Assembly (NCBI GenBank): GCA_964458125.1
Contig: CAYWHE010000007.1
Coordinates: 1-38,331 of the forward strand
From: CAYWHE01 sp964458125
GTDB lineage: Bacteria; Bacteroidota; Bacteroidia; AKYH767-A; OLB10
Length of the DNA: 38,331 nucleotides
Direction of reading: 5' to 3'
Positions within the stretch are counted from its first letter, which is position 1. Each line of letters begins with the position of its first letter. Shown here in pieces: positions 1-7,188 of this stretch. The translations under genes and the position numbers were made by a program. The notes beneath the pieces are model-generated. The model was not told where the DNA came from. It made no database searches and saw only the letters and a program-made list of their open reading frames with translations.

Positions 1-1
1 C

Positions 2-253
2 AACAAGACCATATCGGAAGTCAGGAAATTTAAACTTGAACATTGGGATAAAAACAAGGAAAGCAACCGGGAATGGCTTGCGCTGAATATGATGACGGAG
101 GCCAAAGCCGGGTTCAGGGCCTTCAATGAAGGACCCAGGGAAAACAGGGAAGTTGATTTTATCAGGCTGCGGCAGTTGCTGGCCGGAGGTCATGAATGGA
201 ACGAAGAACTCCATAAAATTATTTCCCCTCAATTTCAAAAAATTAATGCCTGA
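2..253 (+). CDS. oah: 6-oxocyclohex-1-ene-1-carbonyl-CoA hydrolase (ring-opening, Oah/BamA type), C-terminal part
   Basis: Only the last 83 residues are present; the gene begins before base 1. The tail has the features I associate with the Oah/BamA branch of the crotonase family: MMTEAKAGFRAFNEGP, then REVDFIRLRQLLAGG and a closing EWNEELHKII. In that family the enzyme adds water and opens the alicyclic ring of 6-oxocyclohex-1-ene-1-carbonyl-CoA to give 3-hydroxypimelyl-CoA, the ring-cleavage step of anaerobic benzoyl-CoA degradation. The stop lies 3 bases before the start of a dch-like gene, which is the expected neighbour. The identification rests on a short fragment and on remembered family sequence. 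Another crotonase-family hydrolase is the alternative. Confidence 0.7.
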   Translation, partial: NKTISEVRKFKLEHWDKNKESNREWLALNMMTEAKAGFRAFNEGPRENREVDFIRLRQLLAGGHEWNEELHKIISPQFQKINA

Positions 254-256
254 ACC

Positions 257-1030
257 ATGAATAAGATCAAAGTTAGTTTTTCACATGAGGAAGCCATTGC
301 TCATATCCTGCTGGATGACGGAAGGGGAAATGTGCTGGATCATATCATGATGGATGAAATCCAGGAAACGCTGAAGGGGTTCCTTCATCATCCCAAACTG
401 AAATTGGTGATGTTCGAGGGTGCAGGAAAAAATTTCTCATTCGGTGCCAGCGTGGAGGAACATAAAAAGGAGTTTGCAGCCGCCATGCTGCATGGTTTTC
501 ACCAGTTGTTTTATTCCGTCATGGACCTTTCCGTTCCGGCCATGGCCAAAATCAGCGGGCAATGCCTGGGTGGAGGACTTGAACTGGCGCTGATGTGTAA
601 TTTTATGTTTGCTGATCAGACAGCGGTGCTGGGTCAACCCGAAATCAACCTGGGTGTTTTTCCGCCTCCGGCTTCCATTCTCCTCCCTGAAAAAATCGGG
701 CTGGCGCGTGCCGAGGAATTGCTGCTGACGGGCCGGAACATCAATGCCGCGGAAGCGCATGCCATCGGGTTGATCAATGCCGTCTTTGAAACAAAGGAGG
801 ATCTCAACCGGGAAACGGAAGCCTGGATTCAAAAATATATCCTGCCCAAGAGTGCATCTTCCCTTCGCTATGCCGTAAAGGCTTCCCGGATCAAATTCAA
901 CCATGTCCTGAGTAATTTTCTTCCACAATTGGAACAGTTATATGTGACAAGGCTGATGGAAACAGCTGATGCCAACGAAGGCATCAATTCCTTCCTTGAA
1001 AAACGAAAACCCGTATGGGAAAACAATTAA
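257..1030 (+). CDS. dch: cyclohexa-1,5-diene-1-carbonyl-CoA hydratase (Dch/BamR type)
   Basis: This is a 257-residue crotonase-fold protein of normal length. Residues 61-69 read SFGASVEEH, a signature I associate with dienoyl-CoA hydratases of benzoyl-CoA pathways rather than with ordinary enoyl-CoA hydratases. Residues 101-112 (GQCLGGGLELAL) and 127-135 (QPEINLGVF) carry the two glutamates, E109 and E129, expected at the crotonase active site. The enzyme should hydrate cyclohexa-1,5-diene-1-carbonyl-CoA, the product of benzoyl-CoA reductase, to 6-hydroxycyclohex-1-ene-1-carbonyl-CoA. It starts 3 bases after the oah stop and 13 bases before the next gene, so the three are almost certainly co-transcribed. 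A general enoyl-CoA hydratase remains the alternative, but the signature and the neighbour both argue for Dch. Confidence 0.8.
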   Translation: MNKIKVSFSHEEAIAHILLDDGRGNVLDHIMMDEIQETLKGFLHHPKLKLVMFEGAGKNFSFGASVEEHKKEFAAAMLHGFHQLFYSVMDLSVPAMAKISGQCLGGGLELALMCNFMFADQTAVLGQPEINLGVFPPPASILLPEKIGLARAEELLLTGRNINAAEAHAIGLINAVFETKEDLNRETEAWIQKYILPKSASSLRYAVKASRIKFNHVLSNFLPQLEQLYVTRLMETADANEGINSFLEKRKPVWENN

Positions 1031-1043
1031 ATACCGAAGCCCC

Positions 1044-3044
1044 ATGAATGCCATTCAGGTTACAGGAATAGTCGGCGCAGGAACCATGGGTTCAGCGCTT
1101 GCCCAAAAATTTGCACAGGAGGGATTCCGGGTGTTGCTGGCTGATCAGTCGGAAAGCGCTGTGAGCAATGGCATGGAAAAGATCAGGAGATCACTCCGGG
1201 AGGGTGTGGATCGAAAGGTTTTTACGGAGGGACAGATGCAGGCAGCATTGCACCTGATTACAGGGACGCATCGTCTTGAGGACCTCAAAAGCTGTGATCT
1301 CATCGTGGAAGCGATTTATGAGAATGCGGAAGCCAAAATGGAGCTTTTCCGGAAGTTATGTGGCATCGTGAGCAATGATGCCATCCTGGCCACCAATACA
1401 TCTTCCTTTTCGGTGACCGAACTGGCGGCTTCCGTGAAGAACCCTTCCCGGTTTTTAGGTCTTCACTATTTTTATCATGCAGCTAAAAACAGGCTGGTGG
1501 AGATTGTTCCGGGAAAAGAAACTTCGGCGGCAATTTTAAAGGAGGCTTACCGGTTTTCAGTGCTTTCTGGAAAGGATCCCATTTTTACAAAGGACGTTTA
1601 CGGCTTTGCCGTGAACCGGTTTTTTGTTCCCTGGCTGAATGAATCGGTCAGGTTGCAGGAGGAAGGCATTGCAAGCATGGAGCAGATTGATGAGGTCGGA
1701 AAAAAAATACTGGGTATAGGAATGGGCCCCTTTGCCCTGATGAATGCCACAGGTGTGCCTGTTGCCCGTCATGCCCAGCAGACCTTTGAGGTTTTTGGTC
1801 CTTCGTATAAGGTAGCTGCCCTGCTTGATGAACAGGTGAAAAGAAGGGAGAACTGGGCAGTGGATACCACGGTCATGGCAACGGTTGATGCTCAGACTGA
1901 AAAGGCCATACATGACAGGATGATGGGTGCTGTATTTTTTATCTGTTCCCGGATTCTGGAAGAGGAAATCTGTTCGGCAGTAGATTTGAACAAAGGCGCT
2001 AAAATCGGATTGCGATGGAGGAAGGGCCCGGTTGAGCTGATGATGCAATACGGGGAGGCGGAGGTTGAACGGCTGGTTAAAGCATACGCAAACCGTTTTC
2101 ATGAGGTGCCTCCAAAGGTGATGAAAAGCAAATGGTTCATGGAAGTGGTTACGTTACGGAAGGAAAAAGACCGTGCCATCATCACCCTGAACAGGCCGGA
2201 GGACCTGAATGCACTGAATGAGTCCATGATCCGGATGCTGGATGAAAAATTTTCCAGTGTGGAATCGGATCCGGAAATCAAAATCATATTTCTTGTCGGA
2301 TCAGGAAAGGCGTTTGCGGCCGGAGCCGACATCCGGTTCTTCGTTCAAAACATGAAGAATCATACCATCGGGAACATCACAACCTTTACGGCTTACAGTC
2401 AGCAGGTTTTTGACCGCATCGACCGGTCTTCTAAAAAGGTGATAGCCATTCTCAACGGCATGGCATTGGGGGGAGGGCTGGAACTCGCCTTATGTGCGGA
2501 CCTGATTTTATCCGTTCCCAAAACAACCGTGTCTTTTCCTGAAACCGGCATAGGTATTTTTCCGGGTTTGGGAGGCACGTGGCGTTGTGCTGAGCGTGTT
2601 GGGAAGGCCCTGGCCAAATTTCTTATCCTGACCGGAAAAACACTGCATGCAGCGGAAGCAGAAGAAATCGGTTTGATTGATTTGGTGTTGCCGGCCTGGG
2701 AAATGTTTGAACTGATTGACGGAATTAAACCCCTTCCCGTTCCGGTTAAAAGGCCCAAAACCGGGAAATGGCTGGCTTATGAAACGTTATATTCCAACAA
2801 TCATTTCAGTAAAATTATAACGGGAGATTATACGAACGGGTATATGGAAAGGGATGAGGTGATCAGGCTCGGAAACGTGATGGGCAGCAAGGCCCCGGTG
2901 GCCATGAAAATTGCCGACCAGCTTATTGAAGAGTCTGGCGGCCCGAAGGCTGAACTTGAAAAACTGGATACGGTATTCAGCACGGAAGATGCACTGCTGG
3001 GTCTCACCAACATCGGAAAAAAGGTGATTTATTCGGGTAAATAA
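1044..3044 (+). CDS. 3-hydroxyacyl-CoA dehydrogenase / enoyl-CoA hydratase fusion
   Basis: This 666-residue bifunctional enzyme has the dehydrogenase half first and the hydratase half second, the reverse of FadB. Residues 8-16 (GIVGAGTMG) form the NAD-binding loop. H141 and E153 in the LHYFYH...LVEIV stretch are the likely catalytic pair. A second dehydrogenase C-terminal domain follows at about 290-345. The crotonase domain covers about 368-590, with AFAAGADI at the oxyanion hole, E480 in GMALGGGLELAL and E500 in PETGIGIFPG. I chose the ATG at 1044 because the Rossmann fold begins at once after it; in-frame codons further upstream overlap dch. In this operon it probably oxidises 3-hydroxypimelyl-CoA after ring opening and continues beta-oxidation. 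That substrate is inferred from context. Confidence 0.85.
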   Translation: MNAIQVTGIVGAGTMGSALAQKFAQEGFRVLLADQSESAVSNGMEKIRRSLREGVDRKVFTEGQMQAALHLITGTHRLEDLKSCDLIVEAIYENAEAKMELFRKLCGIVSNDAILATNTSSFSVTELAASVKNPSRFLGLHYFYHAAKNRLVEIVPGKETSAAILKEAYRFSVLSGKDPIFTKDVYGFAVNRFFVPWLNESVRLQEEGIASMEQIDEVGKKILGIGMGPFALMNATGVPVARHAQQTFEVFGPSYKVAALLDEQVKRRENWAVDTTVMATVDAQTEKAIHDRMMGAVFFICSRILEEEICSAVDLNKGAKIGLRWRKGPVELMMQYGEAEVERLVKAYANRFHEVPPKVMKSKWFMEVVTLRKEKDRAIITLNRPEDLNALNESMIRMLDEKFSSVESDPEIKIIFLVGSGKAFAAGADIRFFVQNMKNHTIGNITTFTAYSQQVFDRIDRSSKKVIAILNGMALGGGLELALCADLILSVPKTTVSFPETGIGIFPGLGGTWRCAERVGKALAKFLILTGKTLHAAEAEEIGLIDLVLPAWEMFELIDGIKPLPVPVKRPKTGKWLAYETLYSNNHFSKIITGDYTNGYMERDEVIRLGNVMGSKAPVAMKIADQLIEESGGPKAELEKLDTVFSTEDALLGLTNIGKKVIYSGK

Positions 3045-3054
3045 TTGAAAAACC

Positions 3055-3666
3055 ATGAAGGGTAATGATCTGGCTTTAATCGTGTTGCTGGGAGGCAATT
3101 CCACGCGTATGGGAAAGGCAAAAGCATTCCTTCTTTTCAACAGCAGGGAAACCTTTCTGGAGCATATCCTGCACTCCTACCTGGCCCTTCCGGTTAAAAA
3201 AATTGTACTGGTGGTCAGTCCCGCCATTAAGAATGAAGTGCAACGGATGGTTTCTCCGCTGAAATCCATTGCCAAAATAATGCTGGTCGAAAATCAGTAT
3301 CCGGAACTGGGCAGGTTTAAAAGCATTCTTTTGGGTGCAGAAGCGCTGGAGGATGAATCGGCTTTCATTCAGAATATTGACAATCCCTTTGTGGAAACCT
3401 CCCTGCTGAAGGAGATGGTTGCCCGATTGGCCGATGGTTTATACGTGGTACCGGTTTTTAAAGGAGCGAAAGGTCATCCCGTGTTGGTGTCGTCTGAAAT
3501 CCTCGATAAAATTAGGAATACAAATGCCGGTCCTGACACCAACCTGAGGGAGGTGCTGAACGATTTTACGGCCAGGGAACTGGTGGCGGAGGACGACAGG
3601 ATTCACGCCAACATCAACAGCGAAAGCGACTACCGTCATTATTTCAAGCATGCAGCGATTTATTGA
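3055..3666 (+). CDS. MocA-like molybdopterin cytidylyltransferase family protein
   Basis: This 203-residue nucleotidyltransferase opens with the LLGGNSTRMGKAK loop at residues 11-23, which binds nucleotide in the MobA/MocA family. Further on it has the acidic IDNPFV motif and the AKGHPVLVSSEIL segment, which looks more like MocA than MobA. MocA attaches CMP to molybdopterin to make the cytosine dinucleotide form of the cofactor that xanthine-oxidase-family enzymes use. The next gene, xdhC, overlaps it by 17 bases, and a xanthine-oxidase-family reductase lies 3.5 kb downstream. It therefore looks like a dedicated maturation factor for that reductase. A separate, more canonical MobA is encoded at 18688. 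CTP specificity cannot be read from the sequence alone. Confidence 0.75.
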   Translation: MKGNDLALIVLLGGNSTRMGKAKAFLLFNSRETFLEHILHSYLALPVKKIVLVVSPAIKNEVQRMVSPLKSIAKIMLVENQYPELGRFKSILLGAEALEDESAFIQNIDNPFVETSLLKEMVARLADGLYVVPVFKGAKGHPVLVSSEILDKIRNTNAGPDTNLREVLNDFTARELVAEDDRIHANINSESDYRHYFKHAAIY

Positions 3667-4483
3667 AATATTGGACGGAGCCCTGAGCAGGAGGGAAGCA
3701 GTAGTGGTTTGCACGGTTGTGGAAACCTCCGGCAGTACGCCGCTCAAAGCGGGCGCTAAAATGCTGGTGTGGAAGAACGGAATTATCGCCGGGACTATCG
3801 GTGGCGGAAACATTGAAAAAAACGTCATTTCCGATGCCTTAATCCAATACGATTCGGGAAATCCCGTGATGAAAGAATACCATCTCCTGCAACAGCAGAT
3901 GTGCTGCGGGGGAACCATGCGGATATTTATAGAACCCATGAAACCTCAAAAACAACTGATCATTTTTGGCGCCGGGCATGTGGGTCAGCATATCGCCTAT
4001 TATTCCGCCAGGCTCGATTTTAAAGTAATTGTAGTCGATGAACGTCCGGAGATGATCAATATGATGCGTGGAAGTAAAATTGAAAAACACCCGGTGCATC
4101 ATACCATGGCATTTCCGGAACTGGTGTTTGATGAATTTACGTATATAGTTATATGTACTCATTTGCATGCCTCGGACAGGGAGATCCTGGCCCATTGCCT
4201 GAACCGGCCACATGCCTATCTTGGCATGATCGGCAGCAGAAGAAAGGTTGCCGTTACACGCAAATTATTTATGCAGCAGCAGATCGCAACTGCCACCCAG
4301 TTAAACCTGGTAGACATGCCCATGGGGTTTGACATCGGACAACATTCGCCAGCTGAGATCGGATTGGGCGTGATGGCCGGCATTGTTGCCTTTTCAAACG
4401 GAAAAAGGATCCGTTCGCAGGAATTCGAAACCGGACATAATGAATTGGCAGAACACCATATTACTACCTGTATTCAACACTAG
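3650..4483 (+). CDS. xdhC: XdhC/CoxI-family molybdenum hydroxylase maturation protein
   Basis: The 277-residue product has the two-part XdhC layout. The N-terminal domain contains GSTPLKAGAKMLV, GTIGGG at 48-53 and MCCGG at 84-88. A Rossmann-like C-terminal domain begins with FGAGHVG at 106-112 and has the LGMIGSRRK and DIGQHSPAEIGLGVMA motifs. XdhC proteins bind the molybdenum cofactor, help install its sulfido ligand and hand it to xanthine-oxidase-family apoenzymes. The start overlaps the mocA-like gene by 17 bases, which suggests translational coupling. The likely client is the 4-hydroxybenzoyl-CoA reductase encoded at 7189-10907, since no other xanthine-oxidase-family enzyme is in view. 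Confidence 0.9.
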   Translation: MQRFIEILDGALSRREAVVVCTVVETSGSTPLKAGAKMLVWKNGIIAGTIGGGNIEKNVISDALIQYDSGNPVMKEYHLLQQQMCCGGTMRIFIEPMKPQKQLIIFGAGHVGQHIAYYSARLDFKVIVVDERPEMINMMRGSKIEKHPVHHTMAFPELVFDEFTYIVICTHLHASDREILAHCLNRPHAYLGMIGSRRKVAVTRKLFMQQQIATATQLNLVDMPMGFDIGQHSPAEIGLGVMAGIVAFSNGKRIRSQEFETGHNELAEHHITTCIQH

Positions 4484-4489
4484 TATGTC

Positions 4490-5227
4490 ATGTCCGGAAA
4501 AACAGCGATAGTAACCGGTGGTGCGAAAGGTATCGGGAATGCTATTTCCGAAAGGCTGGTAGGCGATGGTTTTTTCGTGGTGATTGCTGATACGGACAAG
4601 CAGGCCGGTGAGCAGGCCGCCAACCGGTATGGCAAGGAAAATGCCGCCTTTATAATTTGCAATATTGCGAGTGAGAAGGAGGTAGAGTCGCTTTTTAAGG
4701 AGGTTAAGAAACGGTACGGGAGGATTGATGTGCTTGTAAATAATGCAGGCATTATCCGCGACCGGTTGATCTGGAACATGAGCGCGGATGATTTTGATGC
4801 CGTGCTGAATGTAAACCTTCGCGGTTCCTGGCTCATGTGCAGGGAAGCGGCCAGGCTCATGAAGGAACAGCAGCAGGGACGGATCGTCAATATCGCATCC
4901 AGGGCCTGGCTGGGTAATGCAGGTCAGTCCAATTATTCTGCTTCCAAAGCCGGGGTGGTGGCTCTGACCAGGGTGCTTGCCCTGGAGCTCGGAAAGTATA
5001 ACATTTTGGTGAATGCTGTGGCGCCCGGACTTATTGACACCCCGCTTACGCAGGGACTCGACAGGAAAGTACTTGAAAAACTGGTGGAATCTCAACCGAC
5101 CAGGTCAATGGGTAAGCCCGGTGATGTGGCAGCCGTAGTGTCCTTCCTGGCCAATGAATCACATCAGTTTATAACCGGGCAGCTATGGTATGTGGATGGA
5201 GGAAAAAGTATCGGGGCGTCTTTTTAA
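4490..5227 (+). CDS. SDR-family dehydrogenase (FabG-like), candidate hydroxyacyl-CoA dehydrogenase
   Basis: This is a classical short-chain dehydrogenase of 245 residues with TGGAKGIG (9-16), NNAG (84-87) and the catalytic triad S137, Y149 and K153 in NYSASK. The C-terminal FITGQLWYVDGG is typical of FabG-like and BadH-like enzymes. It starts 6 bases after xdhC and ends the aromatic operon, facing a convergent gene 10 bases away. The pathway needs an NAD-dependent oxidation of 6-hydroxycyclohex-1-ene-1-carbonyl-CoA, normally done by the zinc-type enzyme Had/BamQ, which is not in the window. This SDR could fill that step or another alicyclic hydroxyacyl-CoA oxidation; that is inference. A fatty-acid-type 3-oxoacyl reductase is the plain alternative. 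Confidence 0.8.
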   Translation: MSGKTAIVTGGAKGIGNAISERLVGDGFFVVIADTDKQAGEQAANRYGKENAAFIICNIASEKEVESLFKEVKKRYGRIDVLVNNAGIIRDRLIWNMSADDFDAVLNVNLRGSWLMCREAARLMKEQQQGRIVNIASRAWLGNAGQSNYSASKAGVVALTRVLALELGKYNILVNAVAPGLIDTPLTQGLDRKVLEKLVESQPTRSMGKPGDVAAVVSFLANESHQFITGQLWYVDGGKSIGASF

Positions 5228-5237
5228 ACACGTTCCG

Positions 5238-7031
5238 TTAACAGGGAATTTCAATTTCTACCAGTTCCTCCCTTTTCATACCAAGGGCTTCCCTGAATTT
5301 TTCAATGGCGTCCGGGGTTTCTTCCCACATATCCGGAATCAGGTTTAAATAAAAGTTTATGCCTTCAAACAGGTTCTTTCGGAATTGGTCATGCTGAATG
5401 GATTGTTTTTTATCAACAGGCGCCTTTTGAATCTGATTTTTCAGGTAATCCACATAAAGCGTCAGTTCATTTATAAACATATGCGGACGTTTCGGGGTGT
5501 TCAGCAAATTCTTCCTGCCGTAAATATGATCCGTCATTTCCTGAAGCGAAAAGGTTCCGGTGAAGTAGGCCAGGTTCGGTCCAGGACAAATGACAACGGC
5601 ATTCAGTTTATGGGGTATGGGCAAATCATGCTTGATCAGTGCGGAAACGGTAAGCCCTTCACAAAGGCAGTCTTTTTCCGTGATCACTTCGAGTTCCTCC
5701 TCCATCACACCGGCCGATACGGCATGTTCTTTCAGCTGCCTGATTTTTTTTTCCTGGTACTCCCTCGAGGAAACGCAAATGGGTGTTTCGGTAAATTCGG
5801 TATTAAATGCCAGGTATTTCAGGTAACAGGGACTGCCGGGTCTTCCCTTGCTGATTCTTTGTTTGCGTTGAATTTCGGAGGTGGTGTCGCGCAGGTTATG
5901 AAACGGGATGCCAAGCGGGGAAGCATGGCTTAAAAAATAATCCTCCTGTTTGGCTTTTGTCAATCTTTGCAGGGTGTGGCTGTCCACATTGGTGGCTTCC
6001 GGCACAAGCAAAAACGGGCTTCCCCACCCGGTACCATCCACCCCGAAGTATTCGCGCAGGAAGGCGTCTTCGGTTGCTGTTCCAATGCCGCCCTGAACCG
6101 TTACGCGATTCGCCGGCTTTTCCTTAAAGAGATGCTTTTCTTTTCTTAAAAGGGCATCCTGGCACAGTTGAAATAATTCATCATTTAAACCGGCCCGCTT
6201 GTCTTTAAATTCCTGTAAAATGGGTCCGAGCAGCAGTCCGTCCGTGGCAAAAGCATGTCCTCCGCAATTTAATCCGGACTCAATCCGAAACTCTGATATC
6301 CAGAGTCCTTTTTTTGCCAGGAATTTGCCCTGTATCATGGCGGAACGGAAATCACTTACCTTAAGCGTTATTTTCTTCTTCAGGAAACCGTTTTCGTCGG
6401 GAAGGAAATCGCTGAATGTTTCGCAATAACCATATAATCGGGGATTTAATCCCGCGGAAAACACCACGGAGGAGGTGAGGTTGCTGGTTGCAAAACCCCT
6501 CAAAGCCGCCATGGCATCGGAATATTCAGGAGGCAGCGGAGCGCCGTCGCCGGCATAGTTCATCCGGTCACACTTGGTCATAATGTTGACATCGATGGAA
6601 CCGGGACGTATGCAGGCTCTTAATTTTTCTTCTTCGCCGTTGGAGTTGACGAAACCTGACAGCTTAAAGAGTTTATACATCATCCCGCAGGGACTGTTAT
6701 CGGGCAGCATTTCAAAATATTTGGTGATTTCGTTACCCGGTCTGAAGGGTTCCCGCCTCAGTTTTTCGGTTTGCTCCTTGAGGATTCTACCCATGAGATT
6801 CAGGTAGGCCGTTATTCGCCGGGCCCTGCTGTCTGGTGATGATTTTTCAATAGCTTCAAAGGGCTCCCCGTTCTTCCCGCAATAATATTTCCTCATGATT
6901 TCGATGAGGTTATCTTCAATAATGGAAACTACGGAAGAAATTCCGTACCGGCCGACCAAAAGCGGTGTATCGATGGTATAACCCAGTCCCATGACGGGGA
7001 TATGAACGGTGTGCTGTGTTGTCAATGGCAT
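5238..7031 (-). CDS. large conserved-looking protein of unknown function
   Basis: I do not firmly recognise this 597-residue soluble protein. It has no signal peptide or membrane segment. The N-terminus reads VMGLGYTIDTPLLVGRYG, followed by SVVSIIEDNL. The middle has DRMNYAGDGAPLPPEYSDA, SGLNCGGHAFATDGLLLGP and VTVQGGIGTATEDAFL, glycine-rich turns of the kind found in FMN-binding TIM barrels such as nitronate monooxygenase relatives. A CLCEGL motif lies near residue 450. Faint recall suggests uncharacterised homologues in other Bacteroidota. It is convergent with the SDR gene (10-base gap) and divergent from the 4-hydroxybenzoyl-CoA reductase genes across a 157-base shared promoter region, so co-regulation with the aromatic genes is plausible. 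A flavoenzyme role is a weak guess. Confidence 0.85.
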   Translation of the reverse strand: MPLTTQHTVHIPVMGLGYTIDTPLLVGRYGISSVVSIIEDNLIEIMRKYYCGKNGEPFEAIEKSSPDSRARRITAYLNLMGRILKEQTEKLRREPFRPGNEITKYFEMLPDNSPCGMMYKLFKLSGFVNSNGEEEKLRACIRPGSIDVNIMTKCDRMNYAGDGAPLPPEYSDAMAALRGFATSNLTSSVVFSAGLNPRLYGYCETFSDFLPDENGFLKKKITLKVSDFRSAMIQGKFLAKKGLWISEFRIESGLNCGGHAFATDGLLLGPILQEFKDKRAGLNDELFQLCQDALLRKEKHLFKEKPANRVTVQGGIGTATEDAFLREYFGVDGTGWGSPFLLVPEATNVDSHTLQRLTKAKQEDYFLSHASPLGIPFHNLRDTTSEIQRKQRISKGRPGSPCYLKYLAFNTEFTETPICVSSREYQEKKIRQLKEHAVSAGVMEEELEVITEKDCLCEGLTVSALIKHDLPIPHKLNAVVICPGPNLAYFTGTFSLQEMTDHIYGRKNLLNTPKRPHMFINELTLYVDYLKNQIQKAPVDKKQSIQHDQFRKNLFEGINFYLNLIPDMWEETPDAIEKFREALGMKREELVEIEIPC

Positions 7032-7110
7032 GAAAGGAGCAACAATTGCAGAACTGCTGCAAGGTTGAATTAGTTGATGACAAATTTCAGGTTAAATGGT
7101 AGCAACATCT

Positions 7111-7124
7111 ATGATTAATATCAT
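7111..7124. promoter_or_regulatory. inverted-repeat operator candidate in the divergent hcr promoter region
   Basis: The 157-base gap between the divergent 597-residue gene and hcrCA contains ATGATTAATATCAT, two perfect ATGAT/ATCAT half-sites around a 4-base centre. The layout resembles an FNR/CRP-type site (TTGAT-N4-ATCAA) with one changed outer base in each half. It lies 65 bases before the hcrCA start and 80 bases from the start of the other gene. I saw no clear TAnnTTTG element in this gap. Function is inferred from position and symmetry only. Confidence 0.35.
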
Positions 7125-7188
7125 ATTATAAAAGGATAAAGAGTTGAATATTTGAAACTGGAAATTACCATTCACGAATATTCATACC

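Noticed and set aside
437..928. Open frame of 163 codons on the - strand inside dch
   Set aside because: It lies wholly inside a well-supported gene, has no recognisable motif and mirrors the codon bias of the + strand gene.
2774..2828. Second ModE-like half-sites (CGTTATATT and TTATAACG) inside the dehydrogenase-hydratase gene
   Set aside because: The spacing is far too long for a ModE site and the sequence is coding.
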